Source: Xanthomonas fragariae
GTDB taxonomy: Bacteria > Pseudomonadota > Gammaproteobacteria > Xanthomonadales > Xanthomonadaceae
Length of the DNA: 64,000 bases
Direction: 5' to 3'
NCBI RefSeq assembly: GCF_900183975.1
Contig: NZ_LT853882.1
Location: 2,597,501-2,661,500 of the forward strand
Positions 39,840-49,177 of the stretch are shown piece by piece. Position 1 is the stretch's first letter. Every line of letters begins with the position of its first letter. The notes beneath the pieces were generated by a model. That model was not told the DNA's origin. It made no database searches and saw nothing but the letters and a program-made list of their open reading frames with translations. A program made the translations under genes and the position numbers.

Positions 39840-40924
39840 GTCGGTTCCAAACGCTCGCCGGTGGCCGGGTCGAAGAAATGCAGCGCCTCGCTGCGTAGCG
39901 CCAGGCGCAGCGGCTGACCCACGGCCGGCAACACCTGCGGTGCGACGCGAATTACCAGCGGCTGACCGCCACGATCGAGGTTGAGGAAGATCTCGTTGCC
40001 GACTGGCTCAATCACTTCCACCTTCGCATCGAAGCCCGACAGCGCATCGTCAGACAAATGCAGATGCTCCGGGCGGGCGCCGACGATAACGTCTCTGCCA
40101 AACCATTTACGATCGATCCGAGCAGCGCCCAGCGGTACCCGCCAGCCATCGGCCATGACCAGATGCAGACCGTCTTGCTTATCCAGATGTCCCTGCAGCA
40201 CGTTCATCGCCGGGCTGCCCAGGAAGCCGGCAACGAAAAGATTAGCCGGGCGGTTGTACAGCGCCATCGGGCTGTCGATCTGCTGGATCACGCCATCCTT
40301 GAGCACCACGATGCGTTGGCCGAGCGTCATCGCTTCGACCTGGTCGTGGGTGACGTAGATCATCGTGGTGCCGAGCTTACGGTGCAGTTGCGCAATCTCG
40401 GTACGCACGCTGTGGCGCAGCTTGGCATCCAGATTGGAGAGCGGCTCGTCGAGCAGGAACACCGACGACTCACGTACCATCGCACGCCCCAAAGCCACGC
40501 GTTGACGCTGGCCGCCGGACATCGCCTTAGGTAACTTGTCGAGCATCGGCGTCAGGCCCAACAGCTCGGCGGCATTGTTGACGCGCTCGGCGATGATCTG
40601 CTTGGGATGGCCGCGCAGCTTGAGTCCAAACGCCAGGTTCTCGGCTACGGTCATATGCGGGTACAGCGCATAGCTCTGAAACACCATCGCGATGTCGCGG
40701 TCCTTCGGTGCCACATCGTTAACCACGCGCTCGCCGATTTTGAGCGTGCCGGCGCTGATGTCTTCGAGCCCGGCAATCATGCGCAGCAAGGTCGACTTGC
40801 CGCAGCCTGACGGCCCGACCAGCACCATCAGCTCGCCGTCGGCGACTTCGAAGCTTGCACCCTGCACCGCGACCTGACCGTTCTCGTAGACCTTGCGGAC
40901 ACCTTCCAACTGCACTTTCGCCAT
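39836..40924 (-). CDS. ugpC: Sugar ABC transporter ATPase, UgpC/MalK type
   Basis: The 362-residue ATPase has Walker A (VLVGPSGCGKSTLLRMIAG), signature (MSGGQRQRVALGRAM), Walker B (SVFLLDEPLSNLD) and H-loop (MIYVTHDQ). A C-terminal regulatory OB-fold domain carries VGARPEHLHLSDD. This is the MalK/UgpC/MsmK layout that energises CUT1 sugar importers, often several at once. No permease or binding protein is nearby, so the substrate is unknown. Its stop overlaps the ygfZ stop region tail to tail. Confidence 0.9.
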   Translation of the reverse strand: MAKVQLEGVRKVYENGQVAVQGASFEVADGELMVLVGPSGCGKSTLLRMIAGLEDISAGTLKIGERVVNDVAPKDRDIAMVFQSYALYPHMTVAENLAFGLKLRGHPKQIIAERVNNAAELLGLTPMLDKLPKAMSGGQRQRVALGRAMVRESSVFLLDEPLSNLDAKLRHSVRTEIAQLHRKLGTTMIYVTHDQVEAMTLGQRIVVLKDGVIQQIDSPMALYNRPANLFVAGFLGSPAMNVLQGHLDKQDGLHLVMADGWRVPLGAARIDRKWFGRDVIVGARPEHLHLSDDALSGFDAKVEVIEPVGNEIFLNLDRGGQPLVIRVAPQVLPAVGQPLRLALRSEALHFFDPATGERLEPT

Positions 40925-40990
40925 CGTTCGGCCTCAACGTAAAGTTGTGCGCCCTGCCCTCGGCCCTCCCGACGGCGGTGACGCGACACG

Positions 40991-41017
40991 CGTTTGCAAG
41001 GAAATCTCGTGCAAACG
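40991..41017. promoter_or_regulatory. Inverted repeat in the ugpC-zwf divergent region
   Basis: CGTTTGCA and TGCAAACG form perfect 8-bp arms separated by 11 bp. It lies 67-93 bp upstream of the ugpC start and is a possible regulator-binding site. The cognate protein is unknown. Confidence 0.4.
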
Positions 41018-41039
41018 AATGCAATGGTTTATTCTGACA

Positions 41040-41055
41040 TGTAATCGTTTTCACA
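41040..41055. promoter_or_regulatory. Candidate operator (LacI- or HexR-like palindrome) between ugpC and zwf
   Basis: TGTAATCGTTTTCACA is an imperfect palindrome centred on CG, the shape of LacI-family sites (TGWAAWC-G). The TGTAAT half also resembles reported HexR sites that control zwf and edd. It lies between the divergent ugpC and zwf genes in a 396-bp region with no coding potential, so it could serve either side. Confidence 0.45.
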
Positions 41056-41320
41056 TGGCAACAGCGATCTTGGGAGGGACCATGCCGCTATGTATCCATA
41101 CCGCTGTTGCAGAGGGCGCAGGCCGTCGTGCAAGGACGGGCATTCCACTGCGCATGTGCAGGTATACCGCTGCGACGCTAACCCTCGGTAGCCACTTGCT
41201 GCAACAATCGGGGATGTGGCGTGCACGTCCATCCCCCGCTGCGGGTACGCAAGTGTCGCTCAGGAACAGACGTACTGACCGCCGGCTTTCCGGCGCCTTT
41301 TCGACAAGCTGCTGATAACG

Positions 41321-42778
41321 ATGTCTCCAGAATCTGAAATTCGGTCCATGCACAACACGCTGATCCTGTTCGGCGCCACCGGCGATCTCGCCCAGCGCTA
41401 TCTCTTTCCTTCGCTGCTGCGATTGTTCGTCGATGGCCTGCTGCCGGAGGATTTCCGTATCCGCGCGCTGGCGTTGTCGCCGCACGACACCGAGGCGTTT
41501 CGCGAGGTGCTGCGCCCGCGCCTGACCGACGCCTTGCCGATCGCAGCGCCCGAACAGATCGAGACGCTGCTACAGCGGGTCGACTATCGCTCGGTGGATC
41601 TGCGCGATGCCGAGTCGGTGGCCAACGCAGTGCGCGAGCTCGCCAGCCGCCATTGCGTGAGCTATCTGGCGATCCCGCCGGATCTATACATCAGCACCTG
41701 TCAGGGTTTGGCCCTGGGCGGTGCATTGGCGGCACCGCATCGACTGATGCTGGAAAAACCGATCGGCCACGATTCGGACAGCGCTCGCGAGATTTTGCAG
41801 TTGATCGGGGCATTGATCGACGAAGACCGCGTATTCCGTCTTGACCATTACCTGGGCAAGGCGGCGGTTCAGAATCTGATCGCACTGCGCTTTGGCAATA
41901 CGCTTCTGGAGGCGGTATGGAATCGCACCTACATCGAGTCGGTGCAGATCCTGGTCGCTGAAAGCGAAGGCGTGGACGGGCGCGATGCCTATTATGCCCG
42001 TTCCGGCGCACTGCGCGACATGGTGCAGAGTCATATCCTTCAGCTGCTTTGCCTAGTAGCAATGGAGCCGCCGGCCTCACTGGAAGCCGACCGCATCCGC
42101 GACGAGAAAGTCAAAGTGCTGCGCTCACTGCGCCCGATGAGCGCCGAGCATGCCGCCCGCGACAGCGTGCGCGGCCGCTACACCGCTGGCACCATCGACG
42201 GTCAGCCGGCGCAGGCCTATCACCCGCCGAAAGGCATCGATGTGGAAACCTTAGTCGCGGTGACCGCGCATATCGACAATTGGCGCTGGGCCGGCGTGCC
42301 GTTCCATCTGTGCACCGGCAAGCGCCTGGCCGAACGCTCCACCCGGATCGTGGTGACGCTCAAGCCGGTAACGCATTGGTTGTTCGAGCGACCGGACCGG
42401 CAGAACGCGGTGCCCAACCGCCTGACCTTCCAGTTGCAGCCGCAAGAAAACATCGAGCTTGGGCTGATGAGCAGTCTGGCAGGCCCGGAATGGGGCGCGA
42501 TCGAACTGCAGCCGCTGGAACTGGAACTCTCGATGCCGACCGGTCTGCACCGCCGCATCGCTTACGAGCGACTGTTTGTCGATGCCTTCAACGGCAATCC
42601 GGCGCTGTTCGTGCGCGACGACGAGGTCAAGGCCGCCTGGGCCTGGATCGACAGCGTCAGCAATGCGTGGAAAGACGCGCAACTACCACTGCAGCCCTAC
42701 CCGGCCGGCAGTTGGGGCCCGGAATCGGCCACCCATTTCCTCCCTCCGGCAACCGACGCACAGGGAAACAACGCATGA
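41321..42778 (+). CDS. zwf: Glucose-6-phosphate 1-dehydrogenase
   Basis: Zwf oxidises glucose-6-phosphate to 6-phosphogluconolactone, entering the Entner-Doudoroff and pentose phosphate routes. The N-terminal nucleotide fold is ILFGATGDLAQRYLFPSLLR; the active-site motif is FRLDHYLGKAAVQNLIALRF. The full frame is 485 residues from 41321. An ATG at 41348 (MHNTLILFGATGDL) places the fold nearer the N-terminus and may be the true start. Neither start has a strong ribosome site. It overlaps glk by 4 bp and starts the zwf-glk-pgl-edd-eda set. Confidence 0.95.
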   Translation: MSPESEIRSMHNTLILFGATGDLAQRYLFPSLLRLFVDGLLPEDFRIRALALSPHDTEAFREVLRPRLTDALPIAAPEQIETLLQRVDYRSVDLRDAESVANAVRELASRHCVSYLAIPPDLYISTCQGLALGGALAAPHRLMLEKPIGHDSDSAREILQLIGALIDEDRVFRLDHYLGKAAVQNLIALRFGNTLLEAVWNRTYIESVQILVAESEGVDGRDAYYARSGALRDMVQSHILQLLCLVAMEPPASLEADRIRDEKVKVLRSLRPMSAEHAARDSVRGRYTAGTIDGQPAQAYHPPKGIDVETLVAVTAHIDNWRWAGVPFHLCTGKRLAERSTRIVVTLKPVTHWLFERPDRQNAVPNRLTFQLQPQENIELGLMSSLAGPEWGAIELQPLELELSMPTGLHRRIAYERLFVDAFNGNPALFVRDDEVKAAWAWIDSVSNAWKDAQLPLQPYPAGSWGPESATHFLPPATDAQGNNA

Positions 42779-43782
42779 CCGCTCCTTCCAAGCCGGTGCT
42801 GGTTGCCGATATCGGCGGAACCAACGCGCGCTTTGCGCTGGCCGATGTCGACGCCTCGGTGCCGCTGCTAGATGACACCTCGCGCGAATTCGCGGTGGTC
42901 GACTTCGGTTCGCTCGGCGAAGCCGCACGCTACTACCTCGACCAGATCGGCGTACAGGCCACCCAGGGAGTATTCGCCGTAGCCGGCCGCGTAGATGGCG
43001 ACGAAGCTCGGATCACCAACCATCCGTGGGTGATCTCGCGCTCGCGCACCGCCAGCATGCTGGGTTTCAGCACGCTGCACCTGATCAACGACTTTGCCGC
43101 GCAGGCGATGGCGATCAGCCTGCTACGTCCGCAGGACGTGGTGCAGGTCGGTGGCGCCAGCTGGCGTCCGGCGCCGATCGATCAGCCACGCAACTACGGC
43201 GTGATCGGCCCCGGCACCGGCCTGGGCGCGGGTGGCCTGATCATTCGCAATGGGCGCTGTTTTCCGCTGGAAACCGAAGGTGGCCATGTCAGCTTCCCGC
43301 CCGGCACTCCGGAGGAGATCCGTATTCTGGAAATCCTCTCCGAGCAGTTCGGCCGGGTTTCCAACGAGCGGCTGATCTGTGGCCCGGGCCTGGTGAACAT
43401 CCACCGTGCGTTGAGCGAGATTGCCGGGGTCGACCCCGGTCCGCTGCAGCCCAAGGACATCACCGCGCGTGCGGCTGCGGGCGACCTGCGGTCGTCGCGC
43501 ACGATCGATCTGTTCTGCGCCATCTTTGGCGCGATTGCCGGGGACATGGTGTTGATGCAAGGCGCGTGGGATGGCGTGTTCCTCACTGGCGGGCTGGTGC
43601 CCAAGGTGCTGGATTCGCTGCAGCATTCCGGATTCCGTCAGCGCTTCGAACACAAGGGCCGCTTCTCCGCGATCATGTCGCGGGTACCGTCGCTGGCGGT
43701 CATGCATCCGCATGCCGGCCTGCTCGGTGCCGCGGCGTATGCGGTGGATGCGCAACGTCAGCACCCCGGAGAGCAGCGATGA
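42775..43782 (+). CDS. glk: Glucokinase (ROK-independent, Glk family)
   Basis: Glk phosphorylates glucose with ATP. The 335-residue protein starts MTAPSKPVLVADIGGTNARF at 42775, overlapping the zwf stop (ATGA). Family motifs are ADIGGTNARFALA (phosphate loop), HLINDFAAQAMA (catalytic Asp), GVIGPGTGLGAGG and ETEGGHVSFPPG. It overlaps pgl by 4 bp. Translational coupling keeps kinase, dehydrogenase and lactonase in step. Confidence 0.96.
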   Translation: MTAPSKPVLVADIGGTNARFALADVDASVPLLDDTSREFAVVDFGSLGEAARYYLDQIGVQATQGVFAVAGRVDGDEARITNHPWVISRSRTASMLGFSTLHLINDFAAQAMAISLLRPQDVVQVGGASWRPAPIDQPRNYGVIGPGTGLGAGGLIIRNGRCFPLETEGGHVSFPPGTPEEIRILEILSEQFGRVSNERLICGPGLVNIHRALSEIAGVDPGPLQPKDITARAAAGDLRSSRTIDLFCAIFGAIAGDMVLMQGAWDGVFLTGGLVPKVLDSLQHSGFRQRFEHKGRFSAIMSRVPSLAVMHPHAGLLGAAAYAVDAQRQHPGEQR

Positions 43783-44498
43783 ATCTGCAAGACAATCCGC
43801 GCATCACCCTGGTGCGCCACGACGACCCTGCCGAATGGACCGAGACGGTGGCCAGCGAGATGGCCGATCTGCTGGAACAGGAAATTTCACGTCGTGGCCA
43901 GGCGCGCATGCTGCTGTCCGGCGGCACCACCCCGGCGCCGGTATACGAATCCCTCGCCCACCGTCCGCTGGACTGGTCGCGGGTGGAAGTCGGCCTGGTC
44001 GATGAGCGTTGGTTATCGCCGCAGGATCAGGACAGCAATGCGTGGCTGGTGAATCACAGCTTCCTGACCCACGCACCGGCCGCGACCTTCACTCCGCTGG
44101 TGCGCCCGGGCAAGCAATTGCCCGAGTGCGTGCATACCGCGAATCTGCAGGCCACGCATGCCGAACCGGCCTGTCTGGCGGTGCTGGGGATGGGTGGCGA
44201 CGGACATACCGCGTCGCTTTTTCCAGGATCGACGGAGCTGACCAAGGCGCTTGCCAGCCCGCAGCCCTACGCGTCGCTGGATGCCACCGGCTGCCCTGGA
44301 TCAAATCAGTGGCCGTTGCGTATCACCTTGACGCCGGCCGGACTCGCTGCAATCCCAACCCGCCTGCTATTGCTGCGCGGCAAGCAGAAGCTCGACGTGT
44401 TGCAAGCTGCGTTGGCGGGCGACGACGTCAGCGAGTACCCGATCCGGGTGGCGTTACGGCAGCCTGGTCCACAGTTGCGGGTGCATTGGTGTAATTAA
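43779..44498 (+). CDS. pgl: 6-phosphogluconolactonase
   Basis: Pgl hydrolyses 6-phosphogluconolactone to 6-phosphogluconate. The 239-residue protein starts MNLQDNPRITLVRHDDPAEW at 43779, overlapping glk. NagB/Pgl-type motifs are RMLLSGGTTPAPVYESL, VEVGLVDERWLSPQDQDSN and VLGMGGDGHTASLFPG. Length is normal. Confidence 0.95.
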   Translation: MNLQDNPRITLVRHDDPAEWTETVASEMADLLEQEISRRGQARMLLSGGTTPAPVYESLAHRPLDWSRVEVGLVDERWLSPQDQDSNAWLVNHSFLTHAPAATFTPLVRPGKQLPECVHTANLQATHAEPACLAVLGMGGDGHTASLFPGSTELTKALASPQPYASLDATGCPGSNQWPLRITLTPAGLAAIPTRLLLLRGKQKLDVLQAALAGDDVSEYPIRVALRQPGPQLRVHWCN

Positions 44499-44647
44499 AT
44501 GCGTCTTTCGCAAGAGCCGATTTAATGCGAGTGATCGCAAAACCTGCACATCCGTGCGCGGGGATTCAAAGATGCAAGTCCCTTCGCAAAAAACCGCACC
44601 TCTCTGTGGGGGATTTAAATTCCTCCGTTTCTCATAGCCGGTAGCCA

Positions 44648-46564
44648 ATGATCCTGCATCCGAACATCCAAGCTGTCACCGACCGTATCCGCAAGCGCAG
44701 CGCTCAGTCGCGCGCGGCTTATCTGGCCGGTCTCGATGCCGCCCTGCGCGAGGGCCCATTCCGCAGGCGTTTGAGCTGCGGCAACCTTGCGCACGGATTC
44801 GCGGCCTCCGAGCCGACCGACAAATCGCGTCTGCGCAGTGCGACCACGCCCAACCTCGGCATCATCACCGCCTATAACGACATGCTGTCGGCGCATCAGC
44901 CTTTCGAGCATTACCCGCAGCTGATCCGCGAAACCGCCCGCACGCTCGGTGCCACCGCGCAGGTCGCCGGCGGCGTGCCGGCGATGTGCGATGGCGTGAC
45001 CCAGGGCCGTGCCGGCATGGAGTTGTCGCTGTTCTCGCGGGACAACATTGCACAGGCCGCAGCGATCGGCCTGAGCCACGACATGTTCGACAGCCTTGTT
45101 TACCTGGGCGTGTGCGACAAAATCGTGCCGGGCCTGCTAATCGGCGCGCTGGCGTTCGGTCATCTGCCGGCGCTGTTCATGCCGGCCGGACCGATGACCC
45201 CGGGCATTCCGAACAAGCAGAAGGCCGAAATACGCGAGCGCTATGCCGCTGGCGAAGCCACCCGTGCCGAGTTGCTGGAAGCCGAGTCGTCGTCCTACCA
45301 CTCGCCCGGCACCTGCACGTTCTACGGCACGGCCAACTCCAACCAGGTACTGCTCGAAGCGATGGGCGTGCAGTTGCCCGGCGCCTCGTTCGTCAACCCG
45401 GAACTGCCGCTGCGCGATGCATTGACCCGTTCGGGCACCGAGCGTGCGCTGGCAATTTCTGCGTTAGGCCAGGATTTCCGCCCGTTCGGCCGATTGATCG
45501 ACGAGCGCGCCATCGTCAATGCCGTGGTCGCCTTGATGGCCACCGGCGGCTCGACCAATCACACCGTCCACTGGATTGCCGTGGCACGTGCGGCCGGCAT
45601 CGTGCTGACCTGGGACGACATGGATCTGATCTCGCAGACCGTGCCGCTGTTGACCCGCATCTACCCCAATGGCGAGGCGGATGTGAACCGCTTCCAGGCC
45701 GCTGGCGGCACCGCGTTCGTGTTCCGTGAACTGATGGACGCCGGGCTGATGCACGACGACATTCCCACGGTGGTCGAGGGCGGCATGCGTGCCTACGCCA
45801 ACGAGCCGCGCCTGCAGGACGGCAAGGTCGTGTATGTGCCCGGCATCGCGACCACTGCCGACGACAGCGTCGCGCGCCCCGTCAGCGATGCATTCGAATC
45901 CCAAGGCGGCCTGCGCTTGCTGCGCGGCAACCTTGGCCGCTCGCTGATCAAACTGTCGGCAGTCAAGCCGCAGCACCGCAAGATCGAAGCGCCGGCAGTC
46001 GTGATTGATACGCCGCAGGTGCTCAACAAGTTGCACGCAGCTGGCGTGCTGCCGCACGATTTTGTGGTGGTGTTGCGCTACCAGGGCCCACGCGCAAACG
46101 GCATGCCGGAGTTGCACTCGATGGCGCCGCTGCTAGGCCTGCTGCAGAACCAGGGCCGGCGCGTGGCGCTGGTCACCGACGGCCGTTTGTCGGGGGCCTC
46201 GGGCAAGTTCCCCGCAGCGATTCACATGACGCCCGAAGCTGCGCGCGGTGGCCCGATCGGGCGTGTGCGCGAAGGCGACATCGTGCGTCTGGACGGCGAA
46301 GCCGGCACGCTGGAGGTACTGGTGTCGGCCGAAGAATGGGCATCGCGCGAAATCGCACCGAACACCGCAGTGACCGGCAACGATCTAGGTCGCAACCTGT
46401 TCGCCATCAATCGCCAAGTGGTTGGCCCGGCCGACCAGGGTGCCATTTCGATTTCCTGCGGCCCGACCCATCCGGACGGCGCGCTGTGGAGCTACGACGC
46501 CGAATACGAACTCGGCGCCAATGCGACCGCCGCGGCGGCACCGCACGAGTCCAAGGACGCCTGA
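44648..46564 (+). CDS. edd: Phosphogluconate dehydratase
   Basis: Edd dehydrates 6-phosphogluconate to KDPG, the first committed Entner-Doudoroff step. The 638-residue protein belongs to the IlvD/Edd family. Iron-sulfur cysteines are in [25 protein letters not shown] and [15 protein letters not shown], with further blocks [13 protein letters not shown] and [16 protein letters not shown]. It lies 149 bp after pgl, long enough for an internal promoter, though none is evident. Confidence 0.97.
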   Translation: MILHPNIQAVTDRIRKRSAQSRAAYLAGLDAALREGPFRRRLSCGNLAHGFAASEPTDKSRLRSATTPNLGIITAYNDMLSAHQPFEHYPQLIRETARTLGATAQVAGGVPAMCDGVTQGRAGMELSLFSRDNIAQAAAIGLSHDMFDSLVYLGVCDKIVPGLLIGALAFGHLPALFMPAGPMTPGIPNKQKAEIRERYAAGEATRAELLEAESSSYHSPGTCTFYGTANSNQVLLEAMGVQLPGASFVNPELPLRDALTRSGTERALAISALGQDFRPFGRLIDERAIVNAVVALMATGGSTNHTVHWIAVARAAGIVLTWDDMDLISQTVPLLTRIYPNGEADVNRFQAAGGTAFVFRELMDAGLMHDDIPTVVEGGMRAYANEPRLQDGKVVYVPGIATTADDSVARPVSDAFESQGGLRLLRGNLGRSLIKLSAVKPQHRKIEAPAVVIDTPQVLNKLHAAGVLPHDFVVVLRYQGPRANGMPELHSMAPLLGLLQNQGRRVALVTDGRLSGASGKFPAAIHMTPEAARGGPIGRVREGDIVRLDGEAGTLEVLVSAEEWASREIAPNTAVTGNDLGRNLFAINRQVVGPADQGAISISCGPTHPDGALWSYDAEYELGANATAAAAPHESKDA

Positions 46565-46615
46565 CCCCTTCCCTCTCTGCGACCGCACGGGCGGTCGCCG
46601 TCTAACGGAGTTGCA

Positions 46616-47275
46616 ATGACGATTGCCCAGAACCAGAACACCGCCGAACAGCTGCTGCGCGATGCCGGCATTCTGCCGGTGGTGACTGTTGATACGCTGG
46701 ACCAGGCCCGCCGCGTCGCCGATGCGCTGCTCGAGGGCGGCCTACCCGCAATCGAGCTAACCCTGCGCACGCCGATCGCGATCGAAGCGCTGGCCATGCT
46801 CAAGCGCGAACTGCCCAATATCGTGATCGGCGCCGGCACCGTGCTGAGCGAACTTCAGCTGCGTCAGTCGGTAGATGCCGGTGCGGACTTCCTGGTGACC
46901 CCCGGTACGCCTGCGCCGCTGGCTCGCTTGCTGGCAGAGGCGCCAATTCCTGCAGTGCCTGGCGCAGCAACGCCGACCGAACTGCTGACCCTTATGGGCC
47001 TGGGTTTCCGCGTCTGCAAGCTGTTCCCGGCCACCGCCATCGGCGGCCTGCAAATGCTCAAGGGGCTGGCTGGTCCATTGTCCGAACTCAAGCTGTGCCC
47101 CACTGGCGGCATCAGCGAGGCCAATGCAGCCGAGTTTCTGTCGCAGCCAAATGTGCTGTGCATCGGCGGCTCGTGGATGGTGCCCAAGGACTGGCTGGCT
47201 CAGGGTCAATGGGACAAGGTCAAGGAAAGCTCGGCCAAGGCTGCTGCGATCGTTCGGCAGGTACGCGCTGCCTGA
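46616..47275 (+). CDS. eda: KDPG/KHG aldolase
   Basis: Eda cleaves KDPG to pyruvate and glyceraldehyde-3-phosphate. The 219-residue class I aldolase has the conserved Glu in LPAIELTLRTP and the Schiff-base Lys in FRVCKLFPATAIGG. CPTGGISEANAAEFL forms the phosphate site. It follows edd after 51 bp and ends the zwf-eda set. Confidence 0.97.
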   Translation: MTIAQNQNTAEQLLRDAGILPVVTVDTLDQARRVADALLEGGLPAIELTLRTPIAIEALAMLKRELPNIVIGAGTVLSELQLRQSVDAGADFLVTPGTPAPLARLLAEAPIPAVPGAATPTELLTLMGLGFRVCKLFPATAIGGLQMLKGLAGPLSELKLCPTGGISEANAAEFLSQPNVLCIGGSWMVPKDWLAQGQWDKVKESSAKAAAIVRQVRAA

Positions 47276-47479
47276 TTTATTGGGTGCTACGTCACAATGG
47301 ATTGGAAAGCCTGAAAAAGCGAACTTACTGGCACCTTAGGCAACCGCCGAGCAACTCACGACGTGGCGAGTGAAATTAGAATTTTGCTCGAACGCGACGA
47401 TCCTTCATTCTGAAAATCAAACACTTACGCATAGCGGCGGTTGCCTGAATTGTTGATCGAAAGCGCATGGAAGAGTTGT

Positions 47480-47686
47480 TCAGCGCATCCATGGTGGCGT
47501 GGTGCCGGTATAGCTGGCGGCGACCGCGCGACGCGCCGCCTTGGCAGTTCTCACCGGCACCGCAGCCACCGACCTTCTTTTCTTCGGCGGCCCATCTCCT
47601 GCCTTGCAACCGCCCAACAACAGGCTCGTGGTGATCAACAGCGCGGCGGCGAATGTCGCTAACGCGCCAAAGGTCATAGTCTGCAT
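47480..47686 (-). pseudogene. N-terminal fragment of an RND efflux periplasmic adaptor-like lipoprotein
   Basis: The 68-residue product has a lipoprotein signal (MTFGALATFAAALLITTSLL, then LGGC). The mature start KAGDGPPKKRRSVAAVPVRT and KAARRAVAASYTGT resembles the entry of RND/MFP adaptor proteins, which normally continue with ATLEAD-type sequence. Here it ends at TPPWMR and a stop. No downstream adaptor or pump sequence remains on this strand. It is probably a truncated remnant; a short real lipoprotein is less likely. The rest of 47276-47799 holds nothing else I can support. Confidence 0.5.
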
Positions 47687-47799
47687 ATCAACTTCGCGTA
47701 TTTATCCCGTTTGCGTGACGCCAAATCACAGGCATACTCGGTCCGGCGGCGTCACGCCCCCACGTGCCGACGCTCAATCAGTCTTCCGGATACGAAACC

Positions 47800-48192
47800 A
47801 TGCGCCCGCAGCCGCTCGCCGCTTGTCTCGCTCTGGTCGTCTTCCTGCCGTTTGGGGGCGCATCAGCAACACCGTCAGCTACGCCTGCAGCACCGGCCAC
47901 GCCGGCTGCCGCCGCGGCGACTCCCGCACCCGCGGCGCCGACCGGCAATCCTTCCAATGGTCGCCTGCTCGCCTATACCTGCCAGGGCTGCCACGGCGTC
48001 ACCGGCTACAAGAACGCCTACCCTAGCTACCGCGTCCCCAAGATCGGCGGCCAGTCCAGCCAGTATCTGACCCAGGCGTTGACCGAATACCGGCAGGGCA
48101 AGCGCAAACACCCGACCATGCAGGCGCAGGCGCAGAGTTTCTCCGAGCAGGACATCGCCGACATCTCCGCCTTCCTGTCCACCCTCAAGTAA
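47800..48192 (+). CDS. Periplasmic c-type cytochrome (130 aa)
   Basis: The start MRPQPLAACLALVVFLPFGG at 47800 gives a signal peptide, followed by an Ala/Pro-rich linker to about residue 45 and a class I cytochrome c domain. That domain has one heme site CQGCHG and a possible distal Met in KHPTMQAQ. It resembles cytochrome c553/c4-type electron carriers. It lies 8 bp before a second, lipid-anchored cytochrome gene; the pair probably hands electrons to a terminal oxidase. Confidence 0.88.
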   Translation: MRPQPLAACLALVVFLPFGGASATPSATPAAPATPAAAAATPAPAAPTGNPSNGRLLAYTCQGCHGVTGYKNAYPSYRVPKIGGQSSQYLTQALTEYRQGKRKHPTMQAQAQSFSEQDIADISAFLSTLK

Positions 48193-48200
48193 GCGCCCAC

Positions 48201-48662
48201 ATGCCGAACGCCCTGCACGCTCCGCGTCTAGCCATCGTCCTGGTTGCCGCACTGATGATGGCGGCCTGCTCCCAATCCCAGGTCGAATCCACCGACCATT
48301 CCGCCGGCGATACCGGCCACGCTAGCGGCGAACATGGCTCAGGTTCGTCGGCCGGCCTGCCCGCCGGCCGCGCTGCAGCCGGCGACAAACTGGCACACGC
48401 AAAAGGCAAAGCCACTGGCCAGAGCTGCGTGGATTGCCACGGCGCTGACGGCAATGCGCCTATCGATCCCGGCTATCCCAAACTCGGCGGCCAGTACGGC
48501 GACTATCTTGCGCATGCCTTGCAGGCCTATCGCAGCGGCGATCGCCAGCACCCGCTGATGACTGCGCAGGCCACCACGCTGAGCGACCAGGATATTGCCG
48601 ATCTCGCTGCGTATTTCGGCGCACGGCAGACGCAGCTGCGCGATCTGCACGGCGTCAACTGA
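48201..48662 (+). CDS. Lipid-anchored c-type cytochrome (153 aa)
   Basis: The protein has a lipoprotein signal with lipobox LMMAAC at residues 18-23, a His/Gly/Ser-rich spacer and one cytochrome c domain with heme site CVDCHG. A possible axial Met lies in QHPLMTAQATTLSDQD. It is similar in domain plan to the gene 8 bp upstream, as if by duplication, but is anchored by lipid rather than free. Confidence 0.88.
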   Translation: MPNALHAPRLAIVLVAALMMAACSQSQVESTDHSAGDTGHASGEHGSGSSAGLPAGRAAAGDKLAHAKGKATGQSCVDCHGADGNAPIDPGYPKLGGQYGDYLAHALQAYRSGDRQHPLMTAQATTLSDQDIADLAAYFGARQTQLRDLHGVN

Positions 48663-48708
48663 GCCGACGGCGCAAGCTGCGCCTGTCTCATGTGGAATGA
48701 AAAATCAC

Positions 48709-48737
48709 TTGTGCAAACATTAACCGGCCGCTATAAT
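48709..48737 (+). promoter_or_regulatory. Promoter of the tRNA-Ala/tRNA-Glu pair
   Basis: A perfect -10 box TATAAT (48732-48737) stands 17 bp after a -35-like TTGTGC (48709-48714). Transcription would start near 48744, just before tRNA-Ala. Confidence 0.7.
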
Positions 48738-48754
48738 TTGGCTCTCAGTTTCGT

Positions 48755-48830
48755 GGGGCCATAGCTCAGCTGGGAGAGCGCCTGCATGGCATGCAGGAGG
48801 TCGGCGGTTCGATCCCGCCTGGCTCCACCA
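48755..48830 (+). tRNA. tRNA-Ala (GGC)
   Basis: The 76-nt cloverleaf starts GGGGCCATAGCTCAGCTGG. The anticodon loop ATGGCAT reads GGC, and CCA is encoded. Confidence 0.95.
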
Positions 48831-48875
48831 ATCCTGGCTTAGGCCGTCAGGAAGACAACTTAGGTTTTGATATGC

Positions 48876-48951
48876 GTCCCCATCGTCTAGAGGCCTAGGA
48901 CACCACCCTTTCACGGTGGACACCGGGGTTCGAATCCCCGTGGGGACGCCA
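48876..48951 (+). tRNA. tRNA-Glu (UUC)
   Basis: The 76-nt cloverleaf starts GTCCCCATCGTCTAGAGG. The anticodon loop CTTTCAC reads TTC and CCA is encoded. It is probably co-transcribed with tRNA-Ala. Confidence 0.95.
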
Positions 48952-48963
48952 ATCATCTAAAAG

Positions 48964-48989
48964 CCTCGGCACTGCCGGGGTTTTTTTTT
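48964..48989 (+). terminator. Rho-independent terminator of the tRNA-Ala/Glu transcript
   Basis: CCTCGGC-ACT-GCCGGGG forms a 7-bp stem and is followed by nine T. Confidence 0.9.
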
Positions 48990-49177
48990 GAGTAGTTTTT
49001 GCGTTGATCTCTGGTGATGTCATTTGCAGCCATCGGACTTTTTCCGCAGCACGGCGGCACCGAGGATGCGATGACAGCGCATCACGAAAATCGTGATTCC
49101 AGTGACCGCACCTCGTTTTCTGTCGCGCCTTGTTCCCATGGTCAACTGTGGTTGCAACCACGGAAACCGCGCTCACT

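Noticed and set aside
41691..43782. Long overlapping frames on both strands across zwf and glk
   Set aside because: They are shadows of high-GC coding sequence; the real zwf, glk and pgl frames have complete family motifs.
44560..44640. Possible CRISPR-like or REP structure between pgl and edd
   Set aside because: Only short A/T-rich runs and no repeated unit are present.
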